A stretch of 18,905 nucleotides of DNA, taken from positions 1-18,905 of the forward strand of contig DATJBC010000170.1 in the NCBI GenBank assembly GCA_035515515.1, written 5' to 3'. Positions 14,879-18,905 of this stretch are shown one piece after another (the first letter of the stretch is position 1; every line of letters begins with the position of its first letter). Position numbers and translations under genes: made by a program. The stretch is from DATJBC01 sp035515515 (GTDB lineage Bacteria > Actinomycetota > Acidimicrobiia > Acidimicrobiales > UBA8190). A model generated the notes under the pieces. The model did not search any database. It was not told the origin of the DNA and saw only the letters and a list, made by a program, of their open reading frames with translations.

Positions 14879-15295
14879 GTGACCGAGGCAGAAGATTTCA
14901 ACAGCCACGTCATCGACGAGTTCAGGGCCCACGGTGGCAGGGTCGGTGGGCGGTTCGAAGGCGCACCCGTCCTCCTGTTGCACCACACGGGGGCCAGGAC
15001 CGGCCGCGAGCGCGTGTCGCCGATGATGTACCAGCGGGTCGGCGACTCGTTGGCCGTCTTCGCCTCCCAGGGGGGCGCACCCACGAACCCCGCCTGGTAC
15101 CACAACCTCGTGGCGCACCCCAACGCCGTGGTCGAGGGGGGCACCGAGAACGTGCGAGTGGTGGCGCGGGTGGCGCGTGACGACGAGCGCGAGCCGATCT
15201 GGGAGACGCAGAAGCGCGACGACCCGGGCTTCGCCGAGTACGAGTCGCGCACCGACCGCCGCATCCCAGTCGTCATCCTCGAGCGCGCCTCGTAA
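14879..15295 (+). CDS. DDN-family nitroreductase / deazaflavin (F420)-dependent oxidoreductase
   Basis: The 138-aa protein shows the compact split-barrel DDN fold known from mycobacterial deazaflavin-dependent nitroreductase. The conserved path is visible: LLLHHTGARTGRERVSPMMY (about 36-55), then LAVFASQGGAPTNPAWYHNLVAHP (about 60-83), with the family hallmark N-P-x-W-Y-H-N-L. The basic RTGRER stretch normally contacts the F420 phosphate. Expected reaction: F420H2-dependent reduction of a quinone or other acceptor; the physiological substrate is unknown. GTG 14879 is chosen for the AGGAGG immediately upstream and because the first helix DFNSHVIDEFRAHGG begins at once. A hairpin follows at 15315-15336. 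A diverged relative lies at 18432-18872. Confidence 0.9.
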   Translation: MTEAEDFNSHVIDEFRAHGGRVGGRFEGAPVLLLHHTGARTGRERVSPMMYQRVGDSLAVFASQGGAPTNPAWYHNLVAHPNAVVEGGTENVRVVARVARDDEREPIWETQKRDDPGFAEYESRTDRRIPVVILERAS

Positions 15296-15314
15296 CCCGA
15301 GCTGCCGGGCCCGC

Positions 15315-15336
15315 GCCGGCCAGAGGACCGGCCGGC
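15315..15336. terminator. GC-rich hairpin after the DDN-family gene, possible terminator
   Basis: GCCGGCC (15315-15321) and GGCCGGC (15330-15336) form a perfect 7-bp stem with an 8-nt loop. It lies 20 bp after the DDN stop and before the promoter of the next gene. No T tract follows. Confidence 0.35.
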
Positions 15337-15370
15337 CACCAAGAACCACGATCTTCGCAGTCGAACGCCG

Positions 15371-15376
15371 TAGGCT
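15371..15376 (+). promoter_or_regulatory. Probable -10 element of the alpha/beta hydrolase gene
   Basis: TAGGCT (TANNNT) is followed by 6 nt and the ATG at 15383. There is no Shine-Dalgarno, so a leaderless mRNA is likely. Confidence 0.5.
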
Positions 15377-15382
15377 CCGGAC

Positions 15383-17134
15383 ATGGGGGAATCGCTGTGG
15401 GTGGGGCAGCCGGCGGGTGCGGGATCCGGGGTGGGGCTGGCGGCGTCTCCACCGTTGACGAGGCCCATGCACCTCGTCGCTAACGCCGCCGACGCCGACC
15501 ACACAGAACCCATCTTCATCGACCCCTCGCTCGCCGACGGCACCCTCGAGCGCGGTGCCCTCGAACGCGGCACGCTGCACGGTGCGACCGTGAACGGCGT
15601 CGTGGCGAACGGCGCCGCCAGGAAGGGCACATCGGGGAACGGCATGGGGGGCAACGGCGTGGCCGGTACCGCTGCCGGGCGCAACGGCGCGTCGGGGAAC
15701 GGCGCCACCGGCACGGGCCCGGCGCGGGGCACCGCCGGCGTCGTGCCGCCCGTCGACGGGCTGTGGTTCGCCAGCCGGGCGGGAGGCGGGCGGCCATCGG
15801 CCCCCGGCACCGCGACGGCGCTGTGGGTGCAGGCGGCGCCCGGGACGCCCAGCGGGGAGAGCGCGGGGACGGCGCCGATCACCCTGCCCTCGCTGGCGTC
15901 GGTGGGCAGGATGGCCATCCGCACCGTCCTCGGGGCGCGCAACCTGGCAGGCGACCCCCGCCTGACGGGGGTCCTGCGGGCGGCGCCCAGCGTGGCGTCG
16001 TTCCTCGCCCGCAGCCGGGCGCGCAGCGCCACCGCGCCCATGGACGACAGCGTGGTGCCGGTGCGGACCACCCCCGGGCTCGCCCTGCAGGCCTATCTGG
16101 ACGAGATCCTCATCGCCGTGCTCAAGCACCCCGGCCTCCTCCCCAAGGAGCACGACTATGCGGCGGCGGCGGTGGACGTGAGCCTCCTGCGGGCGCTGTT
16201 CGCCGAGCGGGGGTGGCTGGAGGAGCCTGCCGCCTACCACCGCGATCCGCCGGCCCCCGCCCACGTCGACCTCCGCACCGAGCACCGTGCCGGCACGCAG
16301 TACGAGCACGCCAGCTTCGAGAGCGGCTGGGTGCCGGAGATCTTCGAGCCCGGACGAGACCGCTGGCTGGCGCACACCGCCAACCGCACGGTGCACACCT
16401 GGGTGGCACGGGACGCCGGGGCGCGCAGCCGCTCGTGGCTGGTGTGCGCCCACGGGCTGGGCATGGGCAGCAACCCGGCGGTGGACCTGCGCGCCTTCCG
16501 GGCGGGGCAGCTCGTGCGGCGGGGCCTCAACGTCGCCATCCCGGTCCTGCCCATGCACGGGCCCCGCGCCTCGGGCCGGGTCCGGGGCGAGGACCTCATG
16601 ACCATCGACATGGTGGACAGCCTCCACGGCGTGGCCCAGGCCGCCTGGGACGTGCGCCGGGTCATCCGCTGGCTGCGCGAGGAATACGGCGCCGAGCAGG
16701 TGGGCGTCATGGGGTATTCGCTCGGCGGGCTGGTGGCCTCCATCGTCGCCGCGGTCGAGGACGACCTCTCCTGCGTGATCGCCGGGATCCCGGTGGTGGA
16801 CCTCCCCCATCTCTTCCGCCGCCACAGCCCGCCCGACATCGCCCGTCTGGCCGACGTGCACGGGGTGCTGGGCCCGGCGGCCGACGAGGTCCACCGGGTG
16901 GCATCGCCCTTGTCCATGCCGTGCAAGGTCCCCTACGACCGGCGCTTCATCTTCGCCGGCCTGGCCGACCGCATGTCGACCTTCGGGCATGCCCGGAAGC
17001 TGTGGCTGCACTGGGGCCGGCCCGCCCTGGCCACCTACGCCGGTGGCCACGTCGGCTTCTACTGGTCGACGACGGTACGCCGCTTCGTCGACGACGCGCT
17101 GGCCCGCTCCTATGTGAGCGCCCCCGCGGCCTGA
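15383..17134 (+). CDS. Alpha/beta hydrolase with long repeat-bearing N-terminal region
   Basis: The protein is 583 aa. The C-terminal half (about 300-583) is an alpha/beta hydrolase: an oxyanion-side CAHG (H357-G358), nucleophile elbow G-Y-S446-L-G-G, probable acid D529 in FAGLADRMS and probable base H556 in AGGHVGFYW. PMHGPRASGRVRGEDL lies between the first strand and the elbow. The N-terminal half has no recognised domain. Residues about 51-115 form a five-residue repeat rich in Gly and Asn, described separately. About 125-240 is Ala/Gly/Pro/Thr-rich with short helices, and about 235-290 looks helical. There is no signal peptide, so it is probably cytoplasmic. The ester, amide or other substrate is not evident; no lipase- or epoxide-hydrolase-specific motif is seen. 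ATG 15383 is supported by TAGGCT 6 nt upstream. It is much longer than a minimal hydrolase (about 280 aa). Confidence 0.82.
   Translation: MGESLWVGQPAGAGSGVGLAASPPLTRPMHLVANAADADHTEPIFIDPSLADGTLERGALERGTLHGATVNGVVANGAARKGTSGNGMGGNGVAGTAAGRNGASGNGATGTGPARGTAGVVPPVDGLWFASRAGGGRPSAPGTATALWVQAAPGTPSGESAGTAPITLPSLASVGRMAIRTVLGARNLAGDPRLTGVLRAAPSVASFLARSRARSATAPMDDSVVPVRTTPGLALQAYLDEILIAVLKHPGLLPKEHDYAAAAVDVSLLRALFAERGWLEEPAAYHRDPPAPAHVDLRTEHRAGTQYEHASFESGWVPEIFEPGRDRWLAHTANRTVHTWVARDAGARSRSWLVCAHGLGMGSNPAVDLRAFRAGQLVRRGLNVAIPVLPMHGPRASGRVRGEDLMTIDMVDSLHGVAQAAWDVRRVIRWLREEYGAEQVGVMGYSLGGLVASIVAAVEDDLSCVIAGIPVVDLPHLFRRHSPPDIARLADVHGVLGPAADEVHRVASPLSMPCKVPYDRRFIFAGLADRMSTFGHARKLWLHWGRPALATYAGGHVGFYWSTTVRRFVDDALARSYVSAPAA
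15533..15727 (+). repeat. Thirteen-unit 15-bp (five-residue) tandem repeat inside the hydrolase gene
   Basis: In the hydrolase frame the units read ADGTL, ERGAL, ERGTL, HGATV, NGVVA, NGAAR, KGTSG, NGMGG, NGVAG, TAAGR, NGASG, NGATG, TGPAR. The hexamer AACGGC (Asn-Gly) recurs at 15593, 15608, 15638, 15653, 15683 and 15698, at intervals of 15, 30, 15, 30 and 15 bp. The first units keep a central Leu or Val as in pentapeptide-repeat proteins; later ones decay to Gly/Asn-rich sequence. Confidence 0.7.
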
Positions 17135-17202
17135 CGACCCCACCGGCACCTGCCCACGGGGCCGCCACGCAGCAAGGCCTGCCCCGCCGCAGCGATGGCC
17201 GC

Positions 17203-17208
17203 TACATT
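17203..17208 (+). promoter_or_regulatory. Possible -10 element of the Gfo/Idh/MocA gene
   Basis: TACATT (TANNNT) would give a leader of about 85 nt. The leader ends in the purine-rich GGAAGGGGGG (17287-17296), 3 nt before ATG 17300, which acts as the Shine-Dalgarno region and supports that start over one at 17195. Confidence 0.35.
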
Positions 17209-17299
17209 CGTGAGCCTTCCGGCGACCGGCGCCTGTGGGGGCGTGGCGCCGAGAGGGACCGGGCACGCGGCGGTGCCGAGGCGGACGGAAGGGGGGACC

Positions 17300-18427
17300 A
17301 TGGCGGCCAGGGTGGATGCGGAGAAGGTGCGCCTGGGCGTGCTGGGGGCCGGCAACATCGCCGACATGAACGTGGCCGGCTACCTCGAGCATCCCCGCTG
17401 CGACGTCGTGGCGGTGTGCGACGTGGACGAGCCCGTGGCCCGCGAGGCGGCCGAGCGCTGGGGCGCGCCCAAGGTCTACACCGATCTGGACGCCATGCTG
17501 GCCGACCCCGACATCGACGCCGTGGAGATCCTCACGCCCACCCACCTCCATCACGACCACGTGTCGCGCGCCCTCGAAGCGGGCAAGCACGTGTCGGTCC
17601 AGAAGCCGATCACCAACACCGTCGACGAGGCGCAGGCCCTCGGGAAGCTGGCTGAGCAGACCGGCCTCGCCCTGCGGGTGAGCGAGTGCTTCGTCCACTA
17701 CCCACCGCTGGAGCTGGCCAAGAAGATGATCGCCGACGGCGCCATCGGCCGCCCCATCGGGGTGCGCATCCGCACCGTCGTGGGCCAGACCGACTCCGCC
17801 TTCCAGGCCGCCTTGCGCCCCGAGGGATACGGCTGGCGCCTCGACGCCCGCAGCCCCGGGGGACATCTCTTCGACGACATGGTGCACAAGTACGCCATGG
17901 CGCTGTGGCTGGTCGACCAGGACATCGTGTCGGTGCAGGCGGTGGTGCGCCGCAAGGACCTCTTCTTCGAGCCGTGCATGGTCATCTTCGAGTACGAGGA
18001 CCCCGACCTGCTCGGCATGATGGAGGTCCAGTACGCCCGGGACATGTGGATGCGCTCGGCGTACTACGGCGCCGACGAGTTCTTCGAGGTGCAGGGCGAG
18101 TCCGGCTTCCTGTGGGTGACCCGAGCCACCGGCGAGATGCTCGACCTCGCTCCCGTCGTCCTCTACCAGGGCAAGGACAACGAGCGCACCCTGACCGAGT
18201 TCGGCCCCGTCGACGTGGACGCCGACTGGGGCACGGGCTTCCGGCGGTCCTCGGCCCACTTCGTGGACGCCCTCTTGGCGGGGACCACCCCCGCCCTGTC
18301 GGCGGCCGAGGCGGCCAAGGTGCTCCAGCTGTGCTTCGCCGTGTACGAGGCCTCCGACTCCCGCCAGCCCGTCGACCCCCGCACCATCACCGGCTCGGTG
18401 ACGCCCGCGGGGTGGGCCGACTGGTGA
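17300..18427 (+). CDS. Gfo/Idh/MocA family NAD(P)-dependent oxidoreductase
   Basis: The 375-aa protein has an N-terminal Rossmann domain with GVLGAGNIADMN (about 13-24), then the conserved run AVEILTPTHLHHDHVSRALEAGKHVSVQKPIT (about 74-105). The usual E-K-P is Q101-K102-P103 here: the catalytic lysine is kept, the Glu is not. The C-terminal alpha/beta domain has GGHLFDDMVHKYAMALWL (about 187-204), with D192/D193 and H196 at the family's active-site positions. Members oxidise or reduce sugars, inositols and related polyols. GRPIGVRIRTVVGQ, followed by an aromatic-rich C-terminal domain, is typical of uncharacterised dehydrogenases of this family. ATG 17300 is chosen over the in-frame 17195 start because the Rossmann strand begins ten residues in and a purine-rich ribosome site precedes it. 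It ends 4 bp from the convergent DDN-family gene. Confidence 0.93.
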   Translation: MAARVDAEKVRLGVLGAGNIADMNVAGYLEHPRCDVVAVCDVDEPVAREAAERWGAPKVYTDLDAMLADPDIDAVEILTPTHLHHDHVSRALEAGKHVSVQKPITNTVDEAQALGKLAEQTGLALRVSECFVHYPPLELAKKMIADGAIGRPIGVRIRTVVGQTDSAFQAALRPEGYGWRLDARSPGGHLFDDMVHKYAMALWLVDQDIVSVQAVVRRKDLFFEPCMVIFEYEDPDLLGMMEVQYARDMWMRSAYYGADEFFEVQGESGFLWVTRATGEMLDLAPVVLYQGKDNERTLTEFGPVDVDADWGTGFRRSSAHFVDALLAGTTPALSAAEAAKVLQLCFAVYEASDSRQPVDPRTITGSVTPAGWADW

Positions 18428-18431
18428 GGCG

Positions 18432-18872
18432 TCAGCCGGGGGCGGGCTCCAGGAGCACCACGGGCAACTCCCGCTCGACGACGCTGAAGTAGCGGCGCCA
18501 CTGGGCGTTGTAGCGCACCGCCCGGGCCACCACCGCCTCGCGCTCGGGGCCCTCGAGCAGCCGGGCCCGCACGGCCCGGGCCTTCCCCGACACGTGCACC
18601 TCGGCCCCGGGGCCGGCCCGGAGGTTCGCCCACCACGCCGGCGGCCGCTCGCCACCGAAGTTCGAGGCGATCACCACGTAGCCGCCGGGGTCGGGCATGT
18701 ACAGGAGCACCACCTTGCGGGCCTGCCCGCTGCGGAGTCCCCGGGTGACGAGGACGAGGAAGCGCTTGTTGTTGCCGATGTGCGACGGCCACCCCCGGGT
18801 CCTCGCCATGAGCGGGGTGTGGACCCGCGCGAAGGCCTTGAAGAACCGGGTCTGCACGGCGCGCAGGGTCAC
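18432..18872 (-). CDS. Second DDN-family (deazaflavin-dependent-type) protein, diverged
   Basis: The 146-aa protein begins with a basic amphipathic stretch (VQTRFFKAFARVHTPLMARTRGWP), as in many DDN members, then FLVLVTRGLRSGQARKVVLLYMP (about 38-60) and GGYVVIASNFGGERPPAWWANLRAGP (about 63-88). The family hallmark W-Y-H-N-L is W-W-A-N-L here, so the Tyr implicated in catalysis in the mycobacterial enzyme and the His are changed. Deazaflavin binding is plausible from the R-S-G-x-x-R-K stretch, but activity is uncertain. The start is GTG 18872; TAGCGT lies 8 nt upstream, fitting a leaderless transcript. The end is 4 bp from the stop of the convergent oxidoreductase gene, so there is no separate terminator space. 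It is a paralogue-like partner of the gene at 14879. Confidence 0.87.
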   Translation of the reverse strand: MTLRAVQTRFFKAFARVHTPLMARTRGWPSHIGNNKRFLVLVTRGLRSGQARKVVLLYMPDPGGYVVIASNFGGERPPAWWANLRAGPGAEVHVSGKARAVRARLLEGPEREAVVARAVRYNAQWRRYFSVVERELPVVLLEPAPG

Positions 18873-18880
18873 GGAGCCCG

Positions 18881-18886
18881 ACGCTA
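18881..18886 (-). promoter_or_regulatory. Probable -10 element of the second DDN-family gene
   Basis: On the minus strand this reads TAGCGT (TANNNT), followed by 8 nt and GTG 18872. No Shine-Dalgarno is present. Confidence 0.45.
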
Positions 18887-18905
18887 GCGGCGGCCGTAGC
18901 CCCCA

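Noticed and set aside
14225..18655. A 1476-codon open frame on the minus strand covering five plus-strand genes
   Set aside because: Its translation is His/Gly/Ala/Arg-rich low-complexity sequence with no domains. It is the antisense shadow expected where third positions are nearly all G or C. The plus strand carries recognisable families across the same span.
1..18905. Mobile element, CRISPR array or tRNA/rRNA gene
   Set aside because: No transposase or integrase domain, no regularly spaced direct repeats beyond the in-gene 15-bp repeat, and no tRNA-like cloverleaf were noticed by eye. A tRNA scan was not possible.

Overview
The window is very GC-rich (clearly above 70 % by eye, with G or C at nearly every third codon position). 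It has many GTG starts, 4-bp GTGA stop/start overlaps, a BldD-type regulator and two deazaflavin (F420)-type nitroreductase-family genes. This fits a high-GC Actinomycetota chromosome, and a non-Streptomyces lineage such as Acidimicrobiia is plausible. That placement is inferred; no rRNA or marker gene is present. I see no tRNA, rRNA, CRISPR array, transposase or integrase.

Layout. 1-1063 (minus): 5' part of an acyl-CoA synthetase that runs off the left edge. 1151-2646 (plus): a GNAT acetyltransferase overlapping a stand-alone 5'-3' exonuclease-like protein. 2643-2855 (minus): a doubtful small frame without a standard start. 3002-4234: a GH1 beta-glycosidase. 4245-6306: a tight operon of a 74-aa unknown protein, a HAD hydrolase that appears to start at CTG, and an aldo/keto reductase. 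6356-6973 (minus) and 7247-9952 (plus): a BldD homologue with an intact c-di-GMP-binding signature, divergent from a membrane PAS-PAS-GGDEF-EAL protein. 10077-13087: a sphingosine-1-phosphate-lyase-like PLP enzyme overlapping an FGGY-family kinase. 13122-14321: an MFS transporter. 14405-14824: a glyoxalase-fold (VOC) protein. 14879-15295: a DDN-family protein. 15383-17134: an alpha/beta hydrolase with an unusual five-residue repeat in its N-terminal region. 17300-18427: a Gfo/Idh/MocA oxidoreductase. 18432-18872 (minus): a second, diverged DDN-family protein.

How the parts may work together. The BldD homologue and the GGDEF-EAL enzyme look like sensor and source/sink of the same second messenger, separated by a 273-bp divergent control region with a 19-bp inverted repeat over the probable enzyme promoter. 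The PLP lyase and FGGY kinase are translationally coupled and may act in sequence on one substrate (phosphorylation, then retro-aldol cleavage), with the MFS protein as a possible transporter. The substrate is unknown. The GH1 enzyme, aldo/keto reductase and Gfo/Idh/MocA protein suggest general carbohydrate metabolism.

A recurring regulatory theme is a TANNNT or CANNNT hexamer 6-10 nt before the start codon of seven genes, as expected for leaderless transcripts. Three other genes have such a hexamer followed by a Shine-Dalgarno leader.
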